The notes beneath the pieces are model-generated. The model did not search any database, had not been told where the DNA came from, and saw nothing but the letters and a program-made list of their open reading frames with translations. Both the position numbers and the translations under genes were made by a program. A stretch of DNA of 64,000 nucleotides, taken from assembly GCF_016839145.1 (NCBI RefSeq), contig NZ_CP069303.1, forward strand, positions 434,001-498,000, in the 5' to 3' direction. Shown here in pieces: positions 53,126 to 63,406 of the stretch; position 1 is the first letter of the stretch; every line of letters starts with the position of its first letter. The stretch comes from Shinella sp. PSBB067. Its GTDB lineage: Bacteria > Pseudomonadota > Alphaproteobacteria > Rhizobiales > Rhizobiaceae.

Positions 53126-54010
53126 GTGAAAAACAAAGCTTTTGCAGGTCTGGCCGCTCTCGGCTGTCTGCTCTTTGCTTCGACCGCCTTCGCCGACCAG
53201 CCGATGCCGTGGCAGAAGGGCCTCCAGCCCGCCGCGACCTCGATCATGGAAGACGTGCGCGGGTTCGAGCAGTACACACTGTGGTTCATCGTCCCGATCA
53301 CCCTGTTCGTGCTGCTCCTTCTGATCATCGTCGTCGTGAAGTTCCGCGAAAGCGCCAACCCGGTCCCCTCCAGGACCAGCCACAACACGCTGATCGAGAT
53401 CATCTGGACCGTCGGTCCGGTCATCGTTCTCCTCTTCCTCGCCGTTCCCTCCTTCCAGCTCCTCACCAAGCAGCTCGCGCCCACCGAAGAGCCGGAACTG
53501 ACCATCAAGGCGACCGGCTACCAGTGGTACTGGGGCTACGAATACCAGACGGGCGACAGCCCGCTCTCCTTCGACAGCCTCCTCCTGCAGGATGCGGACC
53601 GCGCAGCCGCCGGCAAGGAAGACAGGGCCGTCTATCCGCGCCTGCTGACGGTCGACAACGAGATCGTCATCCCGGTCGGCAAGCATGTCCGTCTCCTCGT
53701 CACCGCCGCCGACGTGATCCACTCCTTCGCCATGCCGTCCTTCGGCGTGAAGATCGACGCCATCCCGGGCCGTCTCAACGAGACCTGGTTCAAGGCGGAC
53801 CGTGAAGGCCTGTTCTACGGCCAGTGTTCCGAGCTCTGCGGCAAGGACCATGCGTTCATGCCGATCGCCATTCGCGCCGTCTCGCAGGAGAAGTTCGATA
53901 CCTGGCTTGCTGCCGCCGCGACGAATGTCGGCGAGGCAAACAAGGCCCTGATGGCGTCCGTCGAAGGCGCGGCCCCGTCCGTCGCCGTCGCCGAAAACGC
54001 CGCGCAGTAA
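53126..54010 (+). CDS. coxB: Cytochrome c oxidase subunit II
   Basis: The 294-residue subunit II has a signal peptide (GLAALGCLLFASTAFA), two transmembrane helices (YTLWFIVPITLFVLLLLIIV and TVGPVIVLLFLAVPSFQLL) and a cupredoxin domain with the CuA site (GQCSELCGKDHAFMPIAI, and the earlier HSFAMPSFGVK). It accepts electrons from cytochrome c; it has no fused cytochrome c domain. The GTG at 53126 is chosen because GGGGAG lies seven bases upstream. Confidence 0.96.
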   Translation: MKNKAFAGLAALGCLLFASTAFADQPMPWQKGLQPAATSIMEDVRGFEQYTLWFIVPITLFVLLLLIIVVVKFRESANPVPSRTSHNTLIEIIWTVGPVIVLLFLAVPSFQLLTKQLAPTEEPELTIKATGYQWYWGYEYQTGDSPLSFDSLLLQDADRAAAGKEDRAVYPRLLTVDNEIVIPVGKHVRLLVTAADVIHSFAMPSFGVKIDAIPGRLNETWFKADREGLFYGQCSELCGKDHAFMPIAIRAVSQEKFDTWLAAAATNVGEANKALMASVEGAAPSVAVAENAAQ

Positions 54011-54017
54011 TACCTAG

Positions 54018-55697
<1,680 letters not shown>

Positions 55698-55805
55698 GGT
55701 CTTGCAAGATCGGGGCCGCCGGAAACGGCGGCCTCAGGACTGGCAGAAGGTGAGAATCCCGGCGGAGGCCGACGGTTGTCGGGTGGCAAGCCCACACCCC
55801 ACCCT

Positions 55806-55840
55806 CCGTCATCCCCGGGCTTGACCCGGGGATCCATGCC
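55806..55840. repeat. Palindromic intergenic repeat
   Basis: The sequence starts CCGTCAT (55806) and holds the perfect 9-bp stem ATCCCCGGG/CCCGGGGAT (55811-55833) around CTTGA, followed by CCATG. It is the same repeat type as at 37116. It lies between ctaD and ctaB, where it may shape the operon transcript. Confidence 0.65.
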
Positions 55841-55948
55841 ACACCCTCCGGCGTGCCGTTGGGCGTGGAGCCCGGGGCAGGCCCGAGCGCGACGACGGAG
55901 AAGGCGGGCATGAGGCTTGTCTCTCCCGACCAACAGAGCGGAAAGAAC

Positions 55949-56893
55949 ATGGCGGTCATCGAGCATCACGAACTGGTTCCGGGCGGCGGCGAGGTCTACC
56001 TCTCCGAAGCATCGCCGCGTGATTTCTTCGAGCTTCTGAAGCCGCGCGTCATGTCGCTGGTGGTCTTTACCGCCTTCGCCGGCCTCGTCCTTGCGCCCGG
56101 CACGATCAACCCCTTCATCGGCGCCATAGCGATCCTCTGTATTGCCGTGGGCGCCGGTGCATCCGGTGCCCTCAACATGTGGTACGACGCGGATATCGAT
56201 GCGGTCATGTCCCGCACGGCCAAGCGTCCCATCCCCTCCGGCCGCATCCGCCCGGAGGAGGCGCTCGCCTTCGGCCTGACGCTCTCCGCCTTCTCGGTGG
56301 CGATCCTCGGCCTTGCGGTCAACTGGCTGGCCGCCGGCCTGCTCGCCTTCACCATCTTCTTCTATGCCGTCGTCTACACGATGTGGCTGAAGCGCTCGAC
56401 GCCGCAGAACATCGTCATCGGCGGCGCGGCCGGCGCCTTCCCGCCGATGATCGGCTGGGCCTGTGTCACCGGCGGCGTCTCGGTCGAGAGCGTCGTCCTC
56501 TTCCTCATCACCTTCCTGTGGACGCCTGCGCATTTCTGGGCGCTCGCGCTCTTCAAGATGCGCGACTACGAGGCCGTCGGCGTGCCGATGCTGCCGAACG
56601 TCTCGGGCGAGGCGACCACGAAAGTGCAGATCCTCGTCTATGCGGTGCTGACCGCCGTGATCGCCGTCGTGCCGGCCGCGCTCGGTTTTGCGAGCCTCGG
56701 CTACGGTCTGTTTGCCGCAGCCCTCGGCCTCGGCTTCGTGTGGTATTCTGTCGGCGTGCTGCGCATGCCGGAGGGCGACCGCGCGATGGTTCCGGCCAAG
56801 AAGCTCTTCGCCTTCTCCATCGTCTACCTGTTCGCGGTCTTCTCCGGGCTCATGCTCGACCACCTGATCGCGTCCTTCGGATGGGGGCTGTAA
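55949..56893 (+). CDS. ctaB: Protoheme IX farnesyltransferase (heme O synthase)
   Basis: The 314-residue membrane prenyltransferase makes heme O from heme B and farnesyl diphosphate. The aspartate-rich motif is in [19 protein letters not shown], and the second in [17 protein letters not shown]. Multiple hydrophobic helices surround them. It precedes a heme-copper assembly gene cluster. Start at ATG 55949 with GGAAAG upstream. Its stop codon overlaps the next gene's ATG by one base. Confidence 0.95.
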   Translation: MAVIEHHELVPGGGEVYLSEASPRDFFELLKPRVMSLVVFTAFAGLVLAPGTINPFIGAIAILCIAVGAGASGALNMWYDADIDAVMSRTAKRPIPSGRIRPEEALAFGLTLSAFSVAILGLAVNWLAAGLLAFTIFFYAVVYTMWLKRSTPQNIVIGGAAGAFPPMIGWACVTGGVSVESVVLFLITFLWTPAHFWALALFKMRDYEAVGVPMLPNVSGEATTKVQILVYAVLTAVIAVVPAALGFASLGYGLFAAALGLGFVWYSVGVLRMPEGDRAMVPAKKLFAFSIVYLFAVFSGLMLDHLIASFGWGL

Positions 56894-57033
56894 TGGAAAC
56901 GGTAAATCTCACGGAAAGCCAGAAGAAGGCCCGCCGCGGCCGCAACATCGCGCTCGGCGCGGTGCTTCTGGGCCTCGTCGTGCTGTTCTACATCGTCACG
57001 CTGGTGAAATTCGGCGGCGGGATGGCGGGCTGA
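56893..57033 (+). CDS. CoxF-like small membrane protein
   Basis: The 46-residue protein has a charged start ([17 protein letters not shown]) and one transmembrane helix ([20 protein letters not shown]). It fits the short CoxF proteins that lie between ctaB and ctaG in alphaproteobacteria. The ATG overlaps the ctaB stop by one base, and ctaG starts 2 bp after it ends, so the three are tightly coupled. Confidence 0.85.
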   Translation: METVNLTESQKKARRGRNIALGAVLLGLVVLFYIVTLVKFGGGMAG

Positions 57034-57035
57034 GC

Positions 57036-57641
57036 ATGAGCGAGACGAAAAAGACCGAAAAGAGCAGGCTCGGCAATGGCGCGATCGTCGCCATCTGCTG
57101 TTCCTTCGTCATCGGCATGGTGGGCGCGGCCTATGCCGCCGTTCCGCTCTACGAGATGTTCTGCAAGGTGACGGGCTACGGCGGCACGACGCAGCGCGTC
57201 GAGCAGGCCTCCGACGTCATTCTCGACAGGAAGATCAAGGTGCGCTTCGACGCCAATGTCGGCCCGGGCCTGCCCTGGACCTTCGAGCCCGTGCAGCGCG
57301 AGGTGGAGATCCGGATCGGCGAGACGGTTCAGGTCTTCTACAAGGCCCGCAACAACGCCTCCACGCCGACCACCGGCCAGGCGACGTTCAACGTCACGCC
57401 GGAGGCGACCGGGGCCTATTTCAACAAGGTCCAGTGCTTCTGCTTCACCGAGACCACGCTGAAGCCGGGAGAGGAAATGGACATGCCCGTCGTCTTCTTC
57501 GTCGATCCCGAGATCGTCGAGCCGGTCGAGACGAAGGGCGTCCACACGATCACGCTGTCCTACACCTTCTATCCGCGAGAGGCGTCGAAGCCGTTGGTTT
57601 CGGCTGCGGATGGCAAGGCGGACGACGTAAACAAGCTTTGA
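57036..57641 (+). CDS. ctaG: Cytochrome c oxidase assembly protein CtaG (Cox11)
   Basis: The 201-residue Cox11-type copper chaperone delivers CuB to subunit I. A single transmembrane helix ([20 protein letters not shown]) anchors it, and the copper-binding C-F-C motif is in [19 protein letters not shown]. The rest is an immunoglobulin-like domain in the periplasm. It lies between the CoxF-like gene and ctaE. Confidence 0.95.
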   Translation: MSETKKTEKSRLGNGAIVAICCSFVIGMVGAAYAAVPLYEMFCKVTGYGGTTQRVEQASDVILDRKIKVRFDANVGPGLPWTFEPVQREVEIRIGETVQVFYKARNNASTPTTGQATFNVTPEATGAYFNKVQCFCFTETTLKPGEEMDMPVVFFVDPEIVEPVETKGVHTITLSYTFYPREASKPLVSAADGKADDVNKL

Positions 57642-57700
57642 AAGACATGCGTTTCCGGCTATGCCGGGAACGGAACGCGATACATTCGGGGATAAGTCAC

Positions 57701-58576
57701 ATGGCCGATGCGCATCAGAAGAAACACGACTACCACATCATCGACCCGAGCCCGTGGCCGCTGCTCGCCTCCATCGGCGCCTTCGTCATGGCCTTCGGCG
57801 GCATCGCCTACATGCGTTACCTGTCGGGCGGCGCCTTCCACCTGTTCGGCATGGACCTCGCCACGCCGTGGGTCTTCTTCATCGGCCTGCTGATCACGCT
57901 CTACACCATGTACGGCTGGTGGGCGGACACGGTGAAGGAAGCCCATGAGGGCCACCACACCCGCGTCGTCTCGCTGCACCTGCGCTACGGCATGATCATG
58001 TTCATCGCCTCCGAGGTGATGTTCTTCGTCGCCTGGTTCTGGGCCTTCTTCGATGCCAGCCTCTTCCCGGGCGAGGCCATCCAGGCCGCCCGCGTCGAAT
58101 ACACCGGCGGCGTCTGGCCGCCGAAGGGCATCGAGGTCCTCGATCCCTGGCACCTGCCGCTCTACAACACGGTCATCCTGCTGCTCTCGGGCACCTGCGT
58201 GACCTGGGCGCACCACGCGCTGCTGCACAACGACCGCAAGGGCCTCGTCAACGGCCTTGCGCTGACGGTTGCCCTCGGCATCCTGTTCTCCTTCGTGCAG
58301 GCCTACGAATATGCCCACGCCCCCTTCGCCTTCAAGGACTCGATCTACGGCGCGACCTTCTTCATGGCGACCGGCTTCCACGGCTTCCACGTCCTGGTCG
58401 GCACGATCTTCCTGATCGTCTGCCTCGTGCGCGCCATGCGCGGCGACTTCACGCCGAAGCAGCACTTCGGCTTCGAGGCGGCTGCCTGGTACTGGCACTT
58501 CGTCGACGTCGTCTGGCTCTTCCTCTTCTTCTCCATCTACATCTGGGGTGGCTGGGGCGCGCCGGTCCACGGCTGA
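57701..58576 (+). CDS. ctaE: Cytochrome c oxidase subunit III
   Basis: The 291-residue subunit III has seven helices; recognisable parts are [38 protein letters not shown] and [19 protein letters not shown]. It stabilises the catalytic core and the proton-uptake path. It follows ctaG by 59 bp, and a strong terminator at 58600 ends the operon. Confidence 0.97.
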   Translation: MADAHQKKHDYHIIDPSPWPLLASIGAFVMAFGGIAYMRYLSGGAFHLFGMDLATPWVFFIGLLITLYTMYGWWADTVKEAHEGHHTRVVSLHLRYGMIMFIASEVMFFVAWFWAFFDASLFPGEAIQAARVEYTGGVWPPKGIEVLDPWHLPLYNTVILLLSGTCVTWAHHALLHNDRKGLVNGLALTVALGILFSFVQAYEYAHAPFAFKDSIYGATFFMATGFHGFHVLVGTIFLIVCLVRAMRGDFTPKQHFGFEAAAWYWHFVDVVWLFLFFSIYIWGGWGAPVHG

Positions 58577-58599
58577 CCGCACAAGACACGACCTCGGAG

Positions 58600-58629
58600 C
58601 GGCCGCAGCGATGCGGCCGTTTCTCTTTC
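58600..58629 (+). terminator. Rho-independent terminator of the cox operon
   Basis: A perfect 8-bp stem CGGCCGCA/TGCGGCCG (58600-58607 and 58612-58619) closes on GCGA and is followed by TTTCTCTTT. It lies 24 bp past the ctaE stop, so DUF983 and SURF1 genes must be transcribed separately or by read-through. Confidence 0.85.
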
Positions 58630-58695
58630 GGCGCCCCTGTCGCGCGCTTTCGATTGGACGGGCCGCCGCCATGGCGATATGGGATAGGGGGCGCC

Positions 58696-58857
58696 TGCCC
58701 CTCATCCCCCTGCCGGGGCCTCCTCCCCCAGGCGGGAAGAAGGGACGCCGAGCGGTTTTCCATCCTCTCCCGAGTTTGCGGCAGGAAGGAAAACGGCGGG
58801 ACGATCGTTCCTCGCCCCGCTTGCGGGGAGAGGATGCCGGCAGGCAGGCGAGGGGCA
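58696..58857. repeat. RIME-like palindromic intergenic element (first copy)
   Basis: The 162-bp element starts TGCCCCTCAT (58696) and ends with the inverse GAGGGGCA (to 58857). It carries the inner paired sequence CCCCGCTTGCGGGGAGAGG and GATGCCGGCAGGCAGG near the right end. The copy at 61171 is closely alike at both ends and diverged in the middle. The ends match the mosaic palindromic repeats known from rhizobia. Confidence 0.8.
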
Positions 58858-58918
58858 ACCCTCTTGGGAAACAATCGCCGCCGCTCGATGCCGCGGCCGC
58901 ATGTAACGGAATTTCACC

Positions 58919-59302
58919 ATGGACGAGGACAAGGCACTCTTTCCGCCGATCGACCCCATCCGCGCCGGCGTGCGGGGCTGCTGCCCGCGCTGCGGCCAGG
59001 GCAGGCTCTTCGACGGGCTGCTGAAGGTGCGGCCCGCCTGCAGCAATTGCGGGCTCGACTATTCCTTCGCCGATTCGGGCGACGGGCCTGTCGTCTTCGT
59101 GCTGCTCATCGTCGGCTTCATCGTGGTCGGCGCGGCGCTGTGGATGGACGTCAACTACGCCCCGCCGCTCTGGGTGCATTTCATCCTGTGGGTGCCGCTG
59201 ACCATCGGCCTCGGCCTGTGGCTCACGCGCATCCTCAAGGGCCTGCTGATCACCCTGCAATACCGCAACGATGCCCGTCCCGGCGAGATCGATCGTGGCT
59301 GA
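58919..59302 (+). CDS. DUF983 membrane protein
   Basis: The 127-residue protein has two CxxC zinc-ribbon pairs (CCPRCGQGRLF and ACSNCGLDYSF, residues about 20-45) and two transmembrane helices (VVFVLLIVGFIVVGAALW and VHFILWVPLTIGLGLWL). DUF983 proteins lie beside cytochrome oxidase assembly genes, and a role in heme-copper oxidase maturation is inferred only from that. The SURF1 start lies within its last codons. Confidence 0.88.
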   Translation: MDEDKALFPPIDPIRAGVRGCCPRCGQGRLFDGLLKVRPACSNCGLDYSFADSGDGPVVFVLLIVGFIVVGAALWMDVNYAPPLWVHFILWVPLTIGLGLWLTRILKGLLITLQYRNDARPGEIDRG

Positions 59303-60056
59303 GGTCCCCCCGGCCGCCATGCGGCGGATGGGCAGGGGCAAGACGGTGCTCACGGGGATCGTCTTCTTCGCGGCCCTCGCCGTCCTGCTCTCGCTCGGCA
59401 CCTGGCAGGTCCAGCGCCTCCACTGGAAGGAGGCGTTGCTCGCCGACATCGCCGAGCGCCGCGTCGCCGCCCCCGTGCCGCTTGCCGATATCGAGGCGAT
59501 GGCGGCGAGCGGCGAGGACATAGAATACCGCCCGGTCACCGTCTCCGGCGTCTTCGCCAACAACCGCGAGCGCCATTTCTTCGCCACCTGGCAAGGCCAG
59601 ACCGGCTATTACATCTACACGCCGCTCCAGCTTGCCGACGGCCGCTTCCTCTTCGTCAACCGCGGCTTCGTGCCCTTCGAGGCGAAGGAGCCGGAAATGC
59701 GCAAGCAGGGCCAGCTCACCGGCGAGCAGGCCGTCATCGGCCTTGCCCGCGCGCGCCTTGCCGAAAAGCCGTCCTCCATCGTGCCGGACAACGATCTCGC
59801 CAAGAACATCTTCTACTGGAAGGACCTCGACGCCATGGCGTCGAGCACCGGCATTGCCGCGGACAGGCTGGTGCCCTTCTTCGTCGATGCGGGCGATGCG
59901 CCCAACCCGAAGGGCCTGCCGATCGGCGGCGTTACCCAGTTCGACCTGCCGAACAACCACCTGCAATATGCCGTCACCTGGTACGGTCTGGCGGCGGCGC
60001 TGGTGGGCGTAGCGCTCTACGCCCTGTTCCGCCGGAAGGGTGATCCGGCGCCCTGA
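59295..60056 (+). CDS. SURF1 family protein
   Basis: The 253-residue protein is a SURF1-type oxidase assembly factor with two terminal transmembrane helices (TGIVFFAALAVLLSLGTWQ and TWYGLAAALVGVALYALF) and a central periplasmic domain (EDIEYRPVTVSGVFANNRE, FLFVNRGFVPFEAKE). It helps insert heme a into subunit I. I choose a GTG at 59295, overlapping the DUF983 stop by 8 bp; an ATG at 59319 is possible. Confidence 0.92.
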   Translation: MAEVPPAAMRRMGRGKTVLTGIVFFAALAVLLSLGTWQVQRLHWKEALLADIAERRVAAPVPLADIEAMAASGEDIEYRPVTVSGVFANNRERHFFATWQGQTGYYIYTPLQLADGRFLFVNRGFVPFEAKEPEMRKQGQLTGEQAVIGLARARLAEKPSSIVPDNDLAKNIFYWKDLDAMASSTGIAADRLVPFFVDAGDAPNPKGLPIGGVTQFDLPNNHLQYAVTWYGLAAALVGVALYALFRRKGDPAP

Positions 60057-60144
60057 AAGTGCCGGATGGAGCTGTTTTCCCTTGGCGCGGCGGCCCGTGC
60101 CGGCCTATATGGGCGCAAGGCCCCGTCCCATTGCCGGATAACCG

Positions 60145-61152
60145 ATGAGCATGATTGAGAACCGACCGGACTTGACCATCAGGCTGTGCGGCCCGCGCGG
60201 CTTCTGCGCAGGCGTCGACCGCGCCATCCAGATCGTCGTGCTGGCGCTGAAGGCCTATGGCGCGCCGGTCTATGTGCGCCACGAGATCGTGCACAACCGC
60301 TATGTCGTGGAGGGCCTGGAGGCCAAGGGCGCGATCTTTGTCGAGGAGCTCGACGAGATCCCGGAAGAGCATCGCCAGCAGCCCGTCGTCTTCTCCGCCC
60401 ATGGCGTGCCGAAGTCGGTGCCCGCCGATGCCGAGGCGCGCAACCTCTTCTATCTCGACGCGACCTGCCCGCTGGTCTCCAAGGTCCACAAGCAGGCGAT
60501 GCGCCACCAGCGCCTCGGCCGCCATGTCGTGCTGATCGGCCATGCCGGCCACCCCGAGGTCATCGGCACGATGGGGCAATTGCCGGAAGGCTCCGTCTCG
60601 CTGGTCGAGACGGTCGAGGACGCCGACAGATACGTGCCGCCGGACCCGGACAATCTCGGCTTCGTCACCCAGACGACGCTCTCGGTCGACGACACGGCCG
60701 GCGTCATCAAGCGCCTGCACGAGCGCTTCCCGAACCTCACGGCCCCCGCCGCCGATTCCATCTGCTATGCCACCACCAACCGGCAGGAGGCCGTCAAGCA
60801 GGCGGCGCCCGGCTGCGACCTCTTCCTCATCGTCGGCGCGCCGAACTCGTCCAATTCCAAGCGCCTCGTCGAGGTGGCGCTGCGGGCAGGCGCCACGAAA
60901 TCCGTGCTCGTCCAGCGCGCCGCCGAGATCGACTGGGATTCCATCGGCGACATCCGCACCGTCGGCCTCTCGGCCGGCGCCTCGGCCCCGGAGGTCATCG
61001 TCAACGAGATCATCGAGGCCTTCCGCGCGCGCTACAACGCGGTCGTCGAACTTGCCGACACGGTCGAGGAGAACGAGCACTTCCTCGTCAACCGCGAACT
61101 GCGCAGCATCGAGCTGACCTCCGCCGACATGGCTTTCGTCAATGGCGAGTGA
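60145..61152 (+). CDS. ispH: 4-hydroxy-3-methylbut-2-enyl diphosphate reductase
   Basis: The 335-residue IspH makes isopentenyl and dimethylallyl diphosphate in the last step of the non-mevalonate pathway. Three cysteines hold its iron-sulfur cluster: [29 protein letters not shown] and [14 protein letters not shown]. The E-x-N-H type substrate sequences are present. It follows the SURF1 gene by 88 bp in the same direction. Confidence 0.97.
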   Translation: MSMIENRPDLTIRLCGPRGFCAGVDRAIQIVVLALKAYGAPVYVRHEIVHNRYVVEGLEAKGAIFVEELDEIPEEHRQQPVVFSAHGVPKSVPADAEARNLFYLDATCPLVSKVHKQAMRHQRLGRHVVLIGHAGHPEVIGTMGQLPEGSVSLVETVEDADRYVPPDPDNLGFVTQTTLSVDDTAGVIKRLHERFPNLTAPAADSICYATTNRQEAVKQAAPGCDLFLIVGAPNSSNSKRLVEVALRAGATKSVLVQRAAEIDWDSIGDIRTVGLSAGASAPEVIVNEIIEAFRARYNAVVELADTVEENEHFLVNRELRSIELTSADMAFVNGE

Positions 61153-61170
61153 GGCCGTGAACCGCTCTTG

Positions 61171-61338
61171 TGCCCCTCATCCCCCTGCCGGGACCTTCTC
61201 CCCGCAGGCGGGGAGAAGGGGAAAGCCAGCCCGTTTCCCGTTCCCTTCTTCCCACTTCGTGGCTGGAAGGAAACCCGTGAGCCCATCGCTCCTTGCCCCG
61301 CTTGCGGGGAGAGGATGCCGGCAGGCAGGTGAGGGGCA
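61171..61338. repeat. RIME-like palindromic intergenic element (second copy)
   Basis: The 168-bp element begins TGCCCCTCATCCCCCTGCCG and ends GGTGAGGGGCA, a long terminal inverted repeat. Its right-hand 42 bp are almost identical to those of the copy at 58696. It lies between ispH and thrB; the two copies are only 2.5 kb apart, so they could recombine or transfer sequence. Confidence 0.8.
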
Positions 61339-61392
61339 GCGCGCCGCACCGACCCATCCGATCGATCCCATCCATCAAGCCTGAGACCCGCC

Positions 61393-62358
61393 GTGGCCGT
61401 CTATACCGATATCACCGAAGACGATCTCTCCCGTTTTCTCACCGCCTATGACGCGGGCACGCTGCTCTCCTACAAGGGCATCGCGGAAGGCGTGGAAAAT
61501 TCCAACTTCCTGCTGCACACCACCAAGGGCGCCTTGATTCTGACGCTCTACGAAAAGCGCGTCGATCCGAACGACCTGCCGTTCTTCCTCGGCCTGATGC
61601 ACCATCTGGCGGAAAAGGGCCTGTCCTGCCCGCTGCCCCTGCCGCGCAGCGACGGCGCGCTGCTCGGCGCGCTCTCCGGCCGCCCCGCCGCCGTCATCTC
61701 CTTCCTCGAAGGCATGTGGCTGCGCAAGCCGGCGGCCAAGCATTGCCGGGAGGTCGGCCGCGCGCTGGCGCAGATGCACCTTGCCGGCGAGGGCTTCGAG
61801 CTCACCCGGCGGAATGCGCTTTCCGTCGACGGCTGGCGGCCGCTCTGGGACAAGTCCGCCGATCGCGCGGACGAGGTGGAGACGGGGCTGCGGGACGAGA
61901 TTCCCGGCGAACTCGATCTCCTGGAAGCACGCTGGCCGAAGGACCTGCCGACGGGCGTCATCCATGCCGACCTCTTCCAGGACAACGTCTTCTTCATCGG
62001 CGACGAGCTTTCCGGCCTGATCGACTTCTACTTCGCCTGCAACGACATCCTGGCCTATGACGTCGCCACCTGCCTCAATGCCTGGTGCTTCGAGAAGGAC
62101 GGTTCGTTCAACCTCACCAAGGGCATGGCGCTGCTGGAGGGCTACGAGAGCGTGCGCCCGCTGTCCGACGCCGAGGTGGCCGCGCTGCCGCTGCTGGCCC
62201 GGGGCTCCGCGATCCGCTTCTTCCTGACGCGGCTCTACGACTGGCTGATGACCCCGCCCGGCGCGCTGGTCGTCAAGAAGGACCCGCTCGAATACTTGCG
62301 CCGGCTGCGTTTCCACCGCCAGGTGCGCGACGCCCGCGAATACGGACTTTCCCGATGA
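61393..62358 (+). CDS. thrB: Homoserine kinase (ThrB, APH-fold type)
   Basis: The 321-residue protein is the aminoglycoside-phosphotransferase-fold homoserine kinase found in alphaproteobacteria. The catalytic and metal residues are in [18 protein letters not shown], and the second metal site follows in [13 protein letters not shown]. It phosphorylates homoserine on the way to threonine. Translation starts at GTG 61393. Its stop codon overlaps the rnhA ATG (ATGA). Confidence 0.94.
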   Translation: MAVYTDITEDDLSRFLTAYDAGTLLSYKGIAEGVENSNFLLHTTKGALILTLYEKRVDPNDLPFFLGLMHHLAEKGLSCPLPLPRSDGALLGALSGRPAAVISFLEGMWLRKPAAKHCREVGRALAQMHLAGEGFELTRRNALSVDGWRPLWDKSADRADEVETGLRDEIPGELDLLEARWPKDLPTGVIHADLFQDNVFFIGDELSGLIDFYFACNDILAYDVATCLNAWCFEKDGSFNLTKGMALLEGYESVRPLSDAEVAALPLLARGSAIRFFLTRLYDWLMTPPGALVVKKDPLEYLRRLRFHRQVRDAREYGLSR

Positions 62359-62801
62359 AGCATGTCGACATCTTCACCGACGGCGCCTGCTCGGGCAATC
62401 CCGGCCCCGGCGGCTGGGGCGCGGTGCTGCGCTATGGCGAGATCGAGAAGGAACTGTCCGGCGGCGAGGCGCTGACGACGAACAACCGCATGGAACTAAT
62501 GGCGGCGATGAGCGCGCTCACCGCGCTGAAGAGCCCGTGCGAGGTCGATCTCTACACGGACTCGAAATACGTCATGGACGGCATTTCGAAATGGATCTTC
62601 GGCTGGAAGAAGAACGGCTGGAAGACCGCCGACAGGAAGCCGGTGAAAAACGGCGACCTCTGGCAGTCCCTCGACGAGGCGCGCCTTCGCCACAAGGTCG
62701 AATGGCACTGGGTCAAGGGCCACGCGGGCCACCCGGAGAACGAACGCGCCGACGAGCTGGCGCGCAAGGGCATGGCGCCGTTCAAAGGCAGTAGGAGTTA
62801 G
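62355..62801 (+). CDS. rnhA: Ribonuclease HI
   Basis: The 148-residue RNase HI removes RNA from RNA-DNA hybrids. The active-site acids are in [47 protein letters not shown] and [15 protein letters not shown]. Its last four residues (GSRS) are encoded by a tandem CAGTAGG repeat that continues past the stop codon. It is coupled to thrB by an ATGA overlap. Confidence 0.96.
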   Translation: MKHVDIFTDGACSGNPGPGGWGAVLRYGEIEKELSGGEALTTNNRMELMAAMSALTALKSPCEVDLYTDSKYVMDGISKWIFGWKKNGWKTADRKPVKNGDLWQSLDEARLRHKVEWHWVKGHAGHPENERADELARKGMAPFKGSRS

Positions 62802-62862
62802 GAAACAGGCAGTAGGAAACAGAAGGAAGGAATGTTCCCTCTACTGCCTACTGCCTACTGCC
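62788..62862. repeat. CAGTAGG-type short repeat with inverted half
   Basis: GGCAGTAGG units occur at 62788 and 62809, and the inverse CTACTGCC repeats three times at 62841-62862. The two halves can pair as a hairpin between the convergent rnhA and peroxiredoxin genes. The left arm includes the end of rnhA and its stop codon. Confidence 0.7.
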
Positions 62863-62865
62863 TCA

Positions 62866-63351
62866 TCAAAGCTGCTCGATCATCGCCGCCGCGCCGGAGA
62901 CGGTCGCCTGGCCGGGGCTTTCCTCGATATTGAGCGCCTTCACCACGCCGTCCTCGACGAGCATGGAATAGCGCTTGGAGCGCACGCCGAGCGTTCCCGC
63001 GGAAAGGTCGATGTCCATGCCGAGCGCCCTAGTGAAGGCCGCGTCCCAGTCGGCAAGGAAGCGCAGCTTGCCCGCGCCGCCCGTCGTGGTCGCCCAGGCG
63101 CCCATGACGTGGTGGTCGTTGACGGCGACGACCGCGATGTCGTCCACGCCCTTGGCAAGGATCGCGTCGCGGTTTTCCAGGTAGCCCGGCAGGTGGTTCA
63201 GCGAGCAGGTGGGCGTGAAGGCGCCGGGAACGGCGAAGAGCACGACCCGCTTGCCCTTGAACAGGTCGTCCGTCGAGATGTCGGCGGGGCCGTCCGGCGT
63301 GCGTTCCTTCAGCGTGAGGGCGGGCAGCTTGTCTCCAACGGCAATGGTCAC
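62866..63351 (-). CDS. Peroxiredoxin (Prx5/AhpE-like)
   Basis: The 161-residue peroxiredoxin of the Prx5 group reduces hydroperoxides with a peroxidatic cysteine, Cys49, in AVPGAFTPTCSLNHLPGY. It has no second cysteine in the usual place and probably uses glutathione or glutaredoxin. A later arginine (GVRSKRYSMLVEDG) completes the active site. It converges with rnhA and is oriented with the DsbD-domain gene. Confidence 0.94.
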   Translation of the reverse strand: MTIAVGDKLPALTLKERTPDGPADISTDDLFKGKRVVLFAVPGAFTPTCSLNHLPGYLENRDAILAKGVDDIAVVAVNDHHVMGAWATTTGGAGKLRFLADWDAAFTRALGMDIDLSAGTLGVRSKRYSMLVEDGVVKALNIEESPGQATVSGAAAMIEQL

Positions 63352-63406
63352 GGGCGTCTCTCCTGTCTGGTGGCAAAATGGCTTGCGGCGGAACTATAGG
63401 GGAGCG

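Larger units (their letters stand above)
58577..58918. other. 342-bp gene-free stretch between ctaE and the DUF983 gene
   Basis: It holds the cox operon terminator and a RIME-like palindromic element. Nothing else that looks like a gene is present, and no clear promoter for the DUF983 gene could be picked out. Confidence 0.7.
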
